Assembly (NCBI GenBank): GCA_045576455.1 | Contig: JAZNGM010000006.1 | Location: 1 to 49,712 of the forward strand | Direction of reading: 5' to 3' | Length of the DNA: 49,712 nt | Source: RGIG4034 sp045576455 | GTDB taxonomy: Bacteria > Bacillota > Clostridia > Lachnospirales > Lachnospiraceae | Shown here: one piece after another, positions 35,789 through 44,560 of the stretch | Numbering within the stretch: position 1 is the first letter of the stretch | Layout of the letters: each line of letters begins with the position of its first letter | The notes under the pieces: model-generated | What the model was told of the DNA's origin: nothing | Databases searched by the model: none | What the model saw: the letters and a program-made list of their open reading frames with translations, nothing else | Translations under genes and position numbers: made by a program

Positions 35789-36862
35789 TCATTTAACTCG
35801 CTTGGCTACAACAACAAAGCGACCATTTTTTTCCTGGTAGTCACAGGTTGATAATGTTATCAGTTTATCTCCGTACCCAGCCTTAACTCCCGTATCATAT
35901 AACGAAAGCTTACTCATTTCATTAAGGCACGAATCGAACTCTTCTGCTGAATTTACATCAATAAACTGGTAATACTTAAAACGTATTTCATCCTCTGTAT
36001 AAATCCGCGACCGGAAGACATACATAATCTCGTATAATCCTTCCGAATAAATCGTATCAAACTGTATGTATTTATGTTTCTTGTAATACTCATAATCACT
36101 ATATAAATCAAGATTACCGAACATATTACCTGATTTCATGTGATGCCCGTAAATAATCATATTATCATTCTGCTTCACTACGTTACATTGGGCATCAAGA
36201 AAGATACTTCCGTTTTTATCCGACGCATCATAAAAGTTATGATCAAGATAATACTCATTGTCATCAGACTGCAAAACAGGATAATCAATATTAGTATCGT
36301 CAATTTTTATCCATCCGATTAGGTTTTTATTCGTATTATATAAAGTTTCGTATTTTTGAAGGACCTGCATCACAACAATTTGCTCTTTTCCCTCATCATT
36401 TATATACGATTCACTTACCGATGTTTCGGATTTTTTCCCTGACACCGTATCCTGTTTAAGACCTGCGATTTCAGCAGTCATCTCATTATTCTTTCCGGAC
36501 TGATAGTAATAATTAAAAAAATAACCTATACAAAACACTGCTAAAAGCAGGCAAATTACTAATATCGCTCTCCTTCTTCCGTTCATTATGTTTAGCTGCT
36601 TTTTAATGGCTTTCTGCATATCTTGATCGTAGTCCTCTATAGATATGCGTTTTTTCTTAGCTTTTCCGGAAGAATTATAATCAGGTGATTGCTTAATCTT
36701 CTGCATGCGTTCATATATGTAATCGTCAAAAGCAATCCCTTCCTGCGTTTCAAAACGATATCCGTTATCACGGATCAGATTGCTTATTTTTCTTATATCA
36801 TTGTCATTTCTTAAATCATACTTCTTCTTTATATCAATTAAAAACTGCTTTTCATTTTCCAT
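35789..36862 (-). CDS. srtB: Class B sortase
   Basis: 357-residue membrane-anchored transpeptidase. An unusually long cytoplasmic N-terminus (1-97, basic and charged) precedes one transmembrane helix (about 98-120). The extracellular sortase B domain shows LIGWIKIDDTNIDYPVLQ, the catalytic His (240/241) in IIYGHHMKSGNMFG, Cys340 in LITLSTCDYQ and Arg348 in GRFVVVAKRV. The class B fold helix insert is present. The two following genes carry SPDTG and TPKTG anchors, close to the (S/P)PxTG motif known for Clostridioides difficile SrtB, so they are the likely substrates. Gaps of 14-18 bases support one operon, led by the promoter at 36923-36950. Confidence 0.92.
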   Translation of the reverse strand: MENEKQFLIDIKKKYDLRNDNDIRKISNLIRDNGYRFETQEGIAFDDYIYERMQKIKQSPDYNSSGKAKKKRISIEDYDQDMQKAIKKQLNIMNGRRRAILVICLLLAVFCIGYFFNYYYQSGKNNEMTAEIAGLKQDTVSGKKSETSVSESYINDEGKEQIVVMQVLQKYETLYNTNKNLIGWIKIDDTNIDYPVLQSDDNEYYLDHNFYDASDKNGSIFLDAQCNVVKQNDNMIIYGHHMKSGNMFGNLDLYSDYEYYKKHKYIQFDTIYSEGLYEIMYVFRSRIYTEDEIRFKYYQFIDVNSAEEFDSCLNEMSKLSLYDTGVKAGYGDKLITLSTCDYQEKNGRFVVVAKRVK

Positions 36863-36922
36863 AAAATAATCCTGTTAAGAAAATTTAAATCCAAACTATA
36901 AGACATAGTTATAGCTATTATT

Positions 36923-36950
36923 ATTTTACTAAATATTGAAGAAATTTCAA
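36923..36950 (-). promoter_or_regulatory. Promoter for the sortase/surface-protein operon
   Basis: On the minus strand TTGAAA (36950-36945) and TAAAAT (36928-36923) are 16 bases apart, giving a leader of about 55 bases before the sortase ATG. Confidence 0.55.
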
Positions 36951-36971
36951 GACTTTTTACAACATATTGTA

Positions 36972-37023
36972 ATATTATGCGATTTGTAAATTATGGAACA
37001 CTTTTTTGAATATCGCATAATAT
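36972..37023. repeat. Inverted repeat between divergent sortase and Cys-rich genes
   Basis: ATATTATGCGAT (36972-36983) and ATCGCATAATAT (37012-37023) are perfect 12-bp inverted copies 28 bases apart, between two divergent transcription units. Each arm contains a possible -10-like CATAAT pointing outward. The plus-strand arm reads GCATAATATA, which also fits the sporulation SigK -10 form. Probable operator pair or symmetric promoter; no terminator T-run. Confidence 0.5.
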
Positions 37024-37053
37024 AAATCAAACATCATCTTCGGAGGCACAAAC

Positions 37054-37269
37054 ATGAGTGACCTTACTGCTACTCAGTGTGGATGCGCAAGATCTGATTC
37101 TTCATGCGGATGCAACAGCATTATCTGGATTATCATTTTACTGTTCTTCTGCAACGGAGATAACGGATGTGGTTTTTCAAGATCCGGTGGTTGCGATAAC
37201 GGATGCGGATGCGAATCTATCATCATTATCCTTCTTTTACTCTGCTGCTGCGGCAATGGCAGCTTCTAA
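37054..37269 (+). CDS. Small Cys-rich hydrophobic protein
   Basis: 71 residues, of which about 14 are Cys. The sequence is an imperfect two-fold repeat: each half has a CGC(N/E)SII motif leading into a short hydrophobic run (WIIILLFFC and IILLLLCCC) followed by Gly/Asn-rich turns. Similar small proteins in Clostridia are sometimes labelled chorion-class high-cysteine proteins, with no known role. The pattern would allow a membrane-attached or cross-linked protein, perhaps in an envelope or spore layer (inference). CGGAGG precedes the ATG, and the gene is isolated between the inverted repeat and its own terminator. Confidence 0.7.
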   Translation: MSDLTATQCGCARSDSSCGCNSIIWIIILLFFCNGDNGCGFSRSGGCDNGCGCESIIIILLLLCCCGNGSF

Positions 37270-37286
37270 TCTTACCATAAGTTAAC

Positions 37287-37327
37287 AAAAAGGGTAGCCG
37301 GATTATATCCTTAGCTACCCTTTTCAG
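37287..37327 (+). terminator. Terminator after the Cys-rich gene
   Basis: AAAAGGGTAGC (37288-37298) and GCTACCCTTTT (37314-37324) form an 11-bp perfect stem with a 15-base loop whose right arm ends in TTTT. Confidence 0.7.
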
Positions 37328-37380
37328 CATTCTTAATCTACAAACCGCATACAATATACAAAACTTCACGGGAGGTGCTG

Positions 37381-37887
37381 ATGGAATCTTCAACGCAGGA
37401 AAAAATATATATCTTTGATTCTCTTTATACCAACGAACATATACAGCTAATGAAAATTTTATATCATTCCTTTCCTCTCAGCATGAAAAAAGCTTTTGCT
37501 CCCATTATAAAATACATGGAGCTTCAATACACTATTAAGCTTACAAAAAGCGGATTTCCTATTTCCTGCAACGAAAATGCGGATTGTAACAGTAAAACAG
37601 ATAATTTGGCTATGATAAAGAGTATCATAGAAGATTTAACGCCTTATTTAAGTGAGGATGACAAAAAAAATATCCGCAAACTCGAAGATATATATCATAT
37701 GTTTTCAACATTCCAACAGTTACAAAAAACCTTGGGTCAGTTTGAAGATATGACCGGAATACCGCTTGATAAAATGATGTCCGGCGACTTTATGAGCGAT
37801 GGCTTACTAAAGGGCTTGCTTAACACCGAACAATTTAATATGTTTGAAACACTATTTCCATTCAAGGGGGACACTGCACATGAATGA
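37381..37887 (+). CDS. Unknown 168-residue soluble protein
   Basis: Predicted cytoplasmic, largely helical protein with no signal peptide or membrane segment. The first half reads like a folded helical domain (IQLMKILYHSFPLSMKKAFAPIIKYMELQYTI). The middle contains a short Asn/Cys loop, and the C-terminus is rich in Met and Phe (IPLDKMMSGDFMSDGLLKGLLN). GGGAGG lies 6 bases before the ATG at 37381; a GTG two codons earlier overlaps the ribosome site. It overlaps the next gene by 8 bases, so the two are translationally coupled. I do not recognise either family. Confidence 0.6.
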   Translation: MESSTQEKIYIFDSLYTNEHIQLMKILYHSFPLSMKKAFAPIIKYMELQYTIKLTKSGFPISCNENADCNSKTDNLAMIKSIIEDLTPYLSEDDKKNIRKLEDIYHMFSTFQQLQKTLGQFEDMTGIPLDKMMSGDFMSDGLLKGLLNTEQFNMFETLFPFKGDTAHE

Positions 37888-38155
37888 TGATTTCTTACTA
37901 CATGAGCCAAAGCTTAGTGATATACCAAACTATAAACTTGAATTTCTTCAGAAACTCTTTTACGAAAGTAAAACTAAAACGCAAAATGAATTATTACCTT
38001 TCCTTTTATCTCTTGTAAAAATAAGCAAAGAAAAAAATATAAGCTTTTCAGATAATGAAATAGACAAAATAATCAGTGTTATAAAAGAAAACAGTACCCC
38101 GGAAGAACTTAACAAAATCAATTACATCCTACAGAAATATAAAGAAAAAAAGTAA
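37880..38155 (+). CDS. Unknown 91-residue helical protein
   Basis: Small, charged, all-helical protein (MNDDFLLHEPKLSDIPNYKL start; KKNISFSDNEIDKIISVI-like amphipathic helices). It has no Cys, signal or membrane segment. GGGGG is 9 bases before the ATG at 37880, inside the end of the previous gene, whose TGA lies in this gene's fourth-to-fifth codon region. This coupling suggests the pair act together, perhaps as a complex. A bidirectional terminator follows. Function unknown. Confidence 0.6.
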   Translation: MNDDFLLHEPKLSDIPNYKLEFLQKLFYESKTKTQNELLPFLLSLVKISKEKNISFSDNEIDKIISVIKENSTPEELNKINYILQKYKEKK

Positions 38156-38158
38156 ACA

Positions 38159-38205
38159 TAAAGGCTGTTACGCAATCATCTGTGATTTTTGCATAACAGC
38201 CTTAA
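38159..38205. terminator. Bidirectional terminator between the small-gene pair and leuS
   Basis: AAGGCTGTTA (38161-38170) and TAACAGCCTT (38194-38203) form a 10-bp stem, extended past one mismatch by GCAA/TTGC. It lies between convergent genes. Flanking A- and T-rich stretches are modest. Confidence 0.65.
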
Positions 38206-38226
38206 ATACCTATTAATATTTAAACA

Positions 38227-40644
38227 CTACTTGGCAACAATGTTGATAATTTTACCCGGCACATAAATTTCTTTAACGATATTAAGTCCGTCAAGCTTAT
38301 CTTTTATTGCTTCTTTTGCTTTTGCAAGAGCAGATTCATTAGTCTCATCTACCGCAAGTTCAACCGTTCCTTTAAGTTTACCATTTACCTGAATACCGAT
38401 TGTAACCGTATTTTCAACTAATTTTGACTCATCATAAGTCGGCCATGTTTCAAAAGCAATGGTATCTTCATGACCTAACAACTGCCAAATTTCCTCTCCC
38501 ACATGCGGACATATACAAGAGAACATTTTTACAAAACCTTCTGCATACTCGATAGGACACTTTTCAGCTTTTACTGCAGCATTCATAAAGATCATCATCT
38601 GGCTGATTGCCGTATTGAAGCCTAACTGTTCAAAATCAGAGGTTACTTTTTTAACCGTCTGATGGTATACCTTAGTTAAGGAGTCATCATTTTCCTTAGC
38701 AAGGTTATCAGGATTAGTAAAGAAGGTCCATACACGGTTAATAAATCTTCTGGCACCGTCTACACCGCTTGGATTCCAAGGTTTTGAAACTTCCAAAGGT
38801 CCCATAAACATTTCATATAATCTTAAGGTATCTGCTCCGTAATCTCTTACTACGTCACTCGGATTTACAACAAACTCAGGGAAACGCTTACCCATTTTAA
38901 TTCCGTTAGCGCCGAGAATCATACCTTGATGAACAAGCTTTTTAAACGGTTCGCTAACCGGAGAAAGTCCCTTATCATATAAATAACGGTTCCAGATTCT
39001 TGAATACATCAGATGTCCAACCGCATGCTCCGGTCCACCAATATATAAGTCAACCGGCAACCAATGCTTCAGTAATTCCTGATTAGCAAATTCTTCATTA
39101 TTATGAGGATCAATGTATCTCATATAATACCAGCTGGAACCTGCACTTCCCGGCATGGTAGATGTTTCACGCACACCCTTAATACCATTCTTGTCATACT
39201 GCTTCCATTCTGTAGCATTTTCCAAAGGTGCTTTTCCGTTTTTACCTTTATAATCTTCGAGTTCCGGAAGAATTAACGGTAACTCTTCATCACTAAGTAC
39301 ATGGATATTTCCATCCTCACCATGTACTACCGGTACCGGTTCACCCCAGTAACGCTGTCTTGCAAATATCCACTCACGGAAATGATAATTAACTGTCTTG
39401 CGGGCAACTCCCTGCTTAACAAGTTTATCCGTAATTGCTTCTTTAGCATCTTCAACTACAAGTCCTGTAAATTCCTCAGAATTCATTAACTTACAGCCTT
39501 TTCCAAGATATTCCTTCTTCTCAAATGCCTTTTCACTTACATCCCCGCCATCAATTACCTGAATCATAGGAATCTTGTGTGCCACAGCATATTCAAAATC
39601 TCTCTGGTCATGTGAAGGAACTGCCATAACCGCACCGGTTCCGTAACTTGCAAGAACGAAATCACCGATAAAAAGCGGTACTTCTTTTCCATTTACAGGA
39701 TTTATTGCATAAATTCCTTTTAAGATACATCCCGTTTTTGTCTTGTTAAGTTCTGTACGGTCCATATCATTTTTCTTCAAAGTTTCATCAATATATGCCT
39801 GAACTTCTTCCGGATTTTGAATTCTCGGCATTAAGTCCTTAACAATTTTTCCGTCCGGAGCCAGTACCATGAAAGTTATACCGTAAATCGTTTCAATACA
39901 GGTTGTATAGATAGAAAACTTTCCGCCACCTACAATTTCAAAATCTACTTCAACACCTTCTGACTTACCGATCCAGTTTCTCTGGATATCCTTGGTAGAT
40001 TCAGGCCAGTCAATTTCATTTAATCCTTCAAGAAGTTTTTCAGCAAAAGCAGGCTGGTTAATAACCCACTGTTTCATATTCTTACGGATAACAGGATAAC
40101 CGCCTCGCTCGGATTTGCCATCGATTACTTCATCATTAGACAATACCGTTCCTAATTCTTCACACCAGTTAACCGGCATATCTACATATTTAGCATAACC
40201 ATCAAGGTAAAGTTGTTTAAATATCCACTGTGTCCATTTATAAAACTCCGGATCACTGGTAGCAATAACCTTAGACCAATCGTAGTCAAAACCTAATTCT
40301 CTTAACTGATTTGAGAAAGTTTCAATATTTTCCTGTGTGAATCCGTTAGGATGGTTACCGGTACTTACGGCATACTGCTCTGCCGGAAGACCAAAGGAAT
40401 CATATCCCATTGGATGTAATACGTTATATCCCTGCATACGTTTCATTCTGGACATAATATCCGTTGCTGTATATCCTTCCGGATGTCCTGCATGAAGACC
40501 TACACCTGACGGATACGGGAACATATCAAGTGCGTAATATTTTGGCTTACTGAAATCCCATACATCTGTTTTGAAGGTTTCATTCTTTGCCCAATATTCC
40601 TGCCATTTTTTCTCAATCTCTTTGTGATTATAAACTTCTGCCAT
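38227..40644 (-). CDS. leuS: Leucyl-tRNA synthetase
   Basis: Class I synthetase charging tRNA-Leu. 805 residues, normal for the bacterial enzyme. The HIGH motif appears as PYPSGVGLHAGHPEGY. The CP1 editing domain shows GTGAVMAVPSHDQRDFEYA. The catalytic core has FARQRYWGEPVPV, SSWYYMRYIDPHN and YIGGPEHAVGHLMYSRIW. The KMSKS loop is non-canonical (ANGIKMGKRFPEF). The C-terminal anticodon-binding and appended domains end with VNGKLKGTVEL. No T-box leader is visible; the gene follows the membrane protein gene by 36 bases and is probably co-transcribed with it. Confidence 0.97.
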   Translation of the reverse strand: MAEVYNHKEIEKKWQEYWAKNETFKTDVWDFSKPKYYALDMFPYPSGVGLHAGHPEGYTATDIMSRMKRMQGYNVLHPMGYDSFGLPAEQYAVSTGNHPNGFTQENIETFSNQLRELGFDYDWSKVIATSDPEFYKWTQWIFKQLYLDGYAKYVDMPVNWCEELGTVLSNDEVIDGKSERGGYPVIRKNMKQWVINQPAFAEKLLEGLNEIDWPESTKDIQRNWIGKSEGVEVDFEIVGGGKFSIYTTCIETIYGITFMVLAPDGKIVKDLMPRIQNPEEVQAYIDETLKKNDMDRTELNKTKTGCILKGIYAINPVNGKEVPLFIGDFVLASYGTGAVMAVPSHDQRDFEYAVAHKIPMIQVIDGGDVSEKAFEKKEYLGKGCKLMNSEEFTGLVVEDAKEAITDKLVKQGVARKTVNYHFREWIFARQRYWGEPVPVVHGEDGNIHVLSDEELPLILPELEDYKGKNGKAPLENATEWKQYDKNGIKGVRETSTMPGSAGSSWYYMRYIDPHNNEEFANQELLKHWLPVDLYIGGPEHAVGHLMYSRIWNRYLYDKGLSPVSEPFKKLVHQGMILGANGIKMGKRFPEFVVNPSDVVRDYGADTLRLYEMFMGPLEVSKPWNPSGVDGARRFINRVWTFFTNPDNLAKENDDSLTKVYHQTVKKVTSDFEQLGFNTAISQMMIFMNAAVKAEKCPIEYAEGFVKMFSCICPHVGEEIWQLLGHEDTIAFETWPTYDESKLVENTVTIGIQVNGKLKGTVELAVDETNESALAKAKEAIKDKLDGLNIVKEIYVPGKIINIVAK

Positions 40645-40680
40645 GTTACTTCTCCATTTCCTATATCTATATCAGTATAT

Positions 40681-42339
40681 TTATTTATCAACTGCCTTGG
40701 TAACAATATTTATACCGTTTCCTTCAACATATGTCAATGTTAACGTATCTCCGGTATTAAGCTTAATAAGTTTTGCAAACTCTGCTTTTGTTATATCAAT
40801 ATCGTACACAACATCATTATTATCAAGCATGACATAATAGTGGGTATTTCCATTGATAACCACTGATGCAAGTGCTGAAATCTTACCGGTTACTTTCTGT
40901 TCTGTCTCAACCACGGTTTCTGTGATGCCGTTCGTATTAAGCAGCTGTATATAGTTCTTTTCGCAATCGCTAACCGTATCTCCGATAGCAACCCATTGGT
41001 AATTCTGGATATTAACCATCGCATACTTTTTAACAAGTCCGGCAGCATCTTTCAGTGCCATAAAATAAGTAGGTTCATCAGCAATATTAAGAAGCAACGG
41101 GAACGTTGCCGCATATCCCAAGTTCTGTACCTGACCTTCCGCGGAACGCATAGCAGAAGATTCCGTCGCACCTTCTACTATATAAAAACGGGTTTCCATT
41201 GTTCTCTGATTCATAAGCACGAAACCAACATTGGATTCATCGGAAGCCACACTGGTAACACCGGTATATACCCACACATCATCATCCATAGCGATGTAGT
41301 TATATCCGTCTGTAGCCTGCAAACATCCCTTCTGTCCAAAAATACTGTTCCAGAAGCCGTTTACAAATTTACCCGAATAATTATATAACTCAATTAACAG
41401 CTCTGCAGAATATACTTTATCTACCCATGTTGGTACATCCTCAACCTTATAATCTATACATTCACCGGTTATGGCATTACATAACACAACTCTTCCGATT
41501 GTTTTCCCGCCAAACAAACCGATATTATATTTAATTACAGGACATACCCAGTACGGTGTTCCTTCTTCATCAATTTCAAAAAATAAATCATCATCAAAAA
41601 TATACGTCGGATATTTAAAACGGAGATGTCTTTTTATATATCTTCCAAAGTGTTCTGATTCTGAGTACTTAATTTCATTTTCCAACTTAACGCACTGTGT
41701 TTCCTGGGTTGCCATATCAATAAGAATATATGCAGGTATACCCTCTTTCTGGTTAGTAAACCACTTAATGATACCGGCATATTCAAGCGGTGTTACACGC
41801 ACAGGCTTTCCTTTATAATTAATCTGCGTATAATCAGCTGCGACTTCAAACTGGGATACCATATCAACCATGCTACCCATCTTTTTATCACCTAAAAGTG
41901 TCGCTGAATTTTTATCAAGAATCGGTATGGTATTATAATCCACCTGCTTAATATCTTCCGCAAAATTTCTATCCTGTATCGTAAGAAGCTTCTGGTATCT
42001 CTTTGCATTAAAGAACGTAGAGGATGCCAGATTTGCAACAATAAATACAACAATAACAACAAGTAATGCTATGAGTCCTATCTTAATCTCTTTTAATACA
42101 CTGAGATTAATATCTATTCCTCTTCCGGTTTCTTTGGTAAATTTAAAACTGCCGTCTTTACCCCTTTTTATCATCCACAACACATTTATTACAGCTACCA
42201 GTAAAATAATAAACCACCAAAAACCTTTACTGTGGATATTAATTGCCGGCAAAGCATTATAATAGTAAATAAAAGCAAATACTAATAAAAATACTACCTT
42301 GATTATATTACCTATTACTTTTTCCTTTTTAGAATTCAT
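40681..42339 (-). CDS. Membrane protein of unknown function
   Basis: 552 residues. Two N-terminal hydrophobic helices (about 8-25 and 33-53) and a third at about 85-108 (IGLIALLVVIVVFIVANLA) are followed by a ~440-residue, presumably extracellular, beta-rich domain. Aromatic and Trp-containing strands recur in it (EEGTPYWVCPVIKYNIG, YNYIAMDDDVWVYTGVTS), and a small OB-like end (GKISALASVVINGNTHYYVML) closes the protein. The pattern looks like an envelope or lipid-interacting protein, but I recognise no family. GGAGG lies 9 bases before the ATG at 42339; the upstream start at 42381 is rejected, being inside the promoter. Transcribed from 42380-42409 and probably continuing into leuS. Confidence 0.6.
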   Translation of the reverse strand: MNSKKEKVIGNIIKVVFLLVFAFIYYYNALPAINIHSKGFWWFIILLVAVINVLWMIKRGKDGSFKFTKETGRGIDINLSVLKEIKIGLIALLVVIVVFIVANLASSTFFNAKRYQKLLTIQDRNFAEDIKQVDYNTIPILDKNSATLLGDKKMGSMVDMVSQFEVAADYTQINYKGKPVRVTPLEYAGIIKWFTNQKEGIPAYILIDMATQETQCVKLENEIKYSESEHFGRYIKRHLRFKYPTYIFDDDLFFEIDEEGTPYWVCPVIKYNIGLFGGKTIGRVVLCNAITGECIDYKVEDVPTWVDKVYSAELLIELYNYSGKFVNGFWNSIFGQKGCLQATDGYNYIAMDDDVWVYTGVTSVASDESNVGFVLMNQRTMETRFYIVEGATESSAMRSAEGQVQNLGYAATFPLLLNIADEPTYFMALKDAAGLVKKYAMVNIQNYQWVAIGDTVSDCEKNYIQLLNTNGITETVVETEQKVTGKISALASVVINGNTHYYVMLDNNDVVYDIDITKAEFAKLIKLNTGDTLTLTYVEGNGINIVTKAVDK

Positions 42340-42353
42340 TACATAACCTCCTA

Positions 42354-42393
42354 CAAAAAAAGTGACGTACAATATTGTCATTATACGTCACTT
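42354..42393 (-). terminator. Terminator after the EF-G-like gene
   Basis: On the minus strand AAGTGACGTA (42393-42384) pairs perfectly with TACGTCACTT (42369-42360) around a 14-base loop, followed by a run of seven T. It overlaps the promoter of the next gene. Confidence 0.75.
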
Positions 42394-42409
42394 CTATTAT
42401 TAAACACAA
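42380..42409 (-). promoter_or_regulatory. Promoter overlapping the upstream terminator
   Basis: On the minus strand TTGTGT (42409-42404), 18 bases, TATAAT (42385-42380). The -10 lies at the edge of the terminator stem of the EF-G-like transcript, so transcription of the membrane protein - leuS unit would start inside that hairpin. Confidence 0.6.
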
Positions 42410-42438
42410 CCTGTTTTTTACATTTTTATGAAATATGT

Positions 42439-44529
42439 TTATGCATCCAGATTATTTTCAGCAACCTTATCCGCGCGTTCTTTAATCTGTGCTTCCTGAA
42501 CATCCGGCGGCGTCTGTTCGTATCTTACAAACTCATAAGAATAATCGCCCCTTCCGCCTGTTGCCGAACGCAAGAATGTACAATATCCGTAGAGACTCAT
42601 CATCGGCACTTCCGCTTCTATCATCTGTTTGCCGCCGTCCATTGGGGTCATTCCGAGAACTCTTCCTCTTCTCTTATTTAAATCACCCATAATATCACCG
42701 GTGTATTGATCCGGTACAATAACCTTAAGATTTTCAATCGGTTCAAGCAGTACCGGTCCCGCTTCCATAAATCCTTTTTTGAACGCCTGTATTGTTGCAA
42801 TCTTAAACGCCATTTCAGAAGAGTCTACCGAATGATAAGAGCCATCATACAATACAGCCTTGACACCTACTACCGGGTATGCAGCCAAAGGTCCTTTCAA
42901 TATGCTTTCCTGTATACCTTTTTCAACAGCCGGGAAGAAGTTTTTCGGAACTGCACCGCCTACTACTTCCTGTTCAAACTGGTATGCTTCCTCATTATTA
43001 TCAGAAGGTTCGAAACGCATCTTTACATGACCGTACTGTCCGTGTCCGCCGGATTGCTTTTTATACTTATATTCCACATCGGATTTCTTTCTTATTGTTT
43101 CACGAAAAGCAAATTTCGGTTTCATAAGCTCAATTTCTGCTTTGTATTCATTAAGCATCTTGCTCGCAATAATCTCAAGTTGTTTATCACCAATGGCATA
43201 TATAAGTGTCTGCCTGTTTTCAGCATCATTCACAATCTTCATTGTCAAATCTTCATGTGACATTTTCTGTAATGTGGTAGATACCTTATCAATATCTTCC
43301 TTCTTAACAGCTTTATATCTCATATATGTATATGGTTTTGGAATATCTATCCTGTCATATGTAATAACGTTAGCTTTTGTTGATAATGTATTACAGGTCC
43401 TTGCTGCCGTTATCTTGGCAAGTGCACCGATATCACCTGCATGAAGCTCGCTTACTTCAATCGGCTTATTACCACGGAGTACATATACTTTTCCTATTTT
43501 TTCTTCCACTTCTTTATCCGGATTATACATCAAATCATCTGTTTTTATAACGCCCGAACATACTTTGATAAGTGAATATTTTCCGATATACGGGTCAACA
43601 ATCGTTTTGAAAATATAAGCTGATTTTGACTTGGAGAAATCATAATCTGCATCAAAAACACTTCCGTCAGAAAGCATTCCCTTACACTCTTTATTATCAG
43701 GGCTAGGGAAATATTTAATAATATCATCAATTAATGTATAAATACCCTGGCATAATGTATTAGACCCCATTGACATTGGAACAATATCGCCGTCCATTAC
43801 ATTTTTCTTAAGGGCTGCTCTTATTTCATTTTCAGAAAACTTCTCGCCGTTAAAATATCTGTCCATTAAATCTTCACTGGTTTCAGCAACCGCTTCCATC
43901 AATGTATCTCTGCAGATTTTTAAGTTAGGCAACGAGTAATCAGGAACAGGACATTCTTTTACTTCCTTACCCTGCCATCTGTTACCGGTTTCCTGAATAA
44001 CGTTAACGTAACCTACAAACTTTTCATCTTCACGTATCGGCAAATGGAACGGGGCCATTTTCTTACCGTATATTTCCGTCATATCCTCGACAACCTGTCT
44101 GAAGGAAGCATTGTCAATATCCATATTGGATACATAAACCATTCTCGGGAGATTATATTTATCACATAACTCCCATGCTTTCTTCGTTCCGACTTCAACA
44201 CCCGACTTACCGTTTACAACAATAATGGCTGCATCTGCCGCGTAAGCAGCTTCTTCTACTTCACCTACAAAATCATAATATCCCGGTGTATCAAGAATAT
44301 TAATCTTATATCCTTCCCATTCAAGCGGAATTACAGAAGTACTTATTGAAAACTGTCTTTTTATTTCTTCTTTACTATAATCGCTGACTGTATTACCATC
44401 CGTTATTTTTCCGATTCTGGATGTAAGACCCGCCATATATGCCATAGCTTCCACCATACTGGTCTTACCGCTTCCGCTATGTCCCAGCACAACAACATTT
44501 CTTATTTTGTCCGTTGTATAAATGTTCAT
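42439..44529 (-). CDS. EF-G-like translational GTPase (FusA2 type)
   Basis: 696-residue protein with the five-domain EF-G layout, but not the main FusA. G1 is GHSGSGKT (16-23) and G3 is DTPGYYDF rather than the usual DTPGHVDF. G4 reads VSNMD instead of VNKMD. Domain IV and V stretches are visible (KKSDVEYKYKKQSGGHGQYGHVKM; VLGMTPMDGGKQMIEAEVPMMSLYGY; RSATGGRGDYSYEF). Such paralogues have been linked to ribosome recycling or rescue, but no single role is established. GGAGGTG lies 5-6 bases before the ATG at 44529; an in-frame start at 44583 is rejected. It diverges from aroF and ends at the terminator at 42354-42393. Confidence 0.85.
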   Translation of the reverse strand: MNIYTTDKIRNVVVLGHSGSGKTSMVEAMAYMAGLTSRIGKITDGNTVSDYSKEEIKRQFSISTSVIPLEWEGYKINILDTPGYYDFVGEVEEAAYAADAAIIVVNGKSGVEVGTKKAWELCDKYNLPRMVYVSNMDIDNASFRQVVEDMTEIYGKKMAPFHLPIREDEKFVGYVNVIQETGNRWQGKEVKECPVPDYSLPNLKICRDTLMEAVAETSEDLMDRYFNGEKFSENEIRAALKKNVMDGDIVPMSMGSNTLCQGIYTLIDDIIKYFPSPDNKECKGMLSDGSVFDADYDFSKSKSAYIFKTIVDPYIGKYSLIKVCSGVIKTDDLMYNPDKEVEEKIGKVYVLRGNKPIEVSELHAGDIGALAKITAARTCNTLSTKANVITYDRIDIPKPYTYMRYKAVKKEDIDKVSTTLQKMSHEDLTMKIVNDAENRQTLIYAIGDKQLEIIASKMLNEYKAEIELMKPKFAFRETIRKKSDVEYKYKKQSGGHGQYGHVKMRFEPSDNNEEAYQFEQEVVGGAVPKNFFPAVEKGIQESILKGPLAAYPVVGVKAVLYDGSYHSVDSSEMAFKIATIQAFKKGFMEAGPVLLEPIENLKVIVPDQYTGDIMGDLNKRRGRVLGMTPMDGGKQMIEAEVPMMSLYGYCTFLRSATGGRGDYSYEFVRYEQTPPDVQEAQIKERADKVAENNLDA

Positions 44530-44560
44530 ATAAGCACCTCCGAGAAAAGATAATTTGTCG

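Noticed and set aside
37058..37285. Alternative frame over the Cys-rich gene
   Set aside because: The frame starting at 37054 has the correctly spaced GGAGG and a two-fold repeated Cys pattern; the shifted frame has no such structure.
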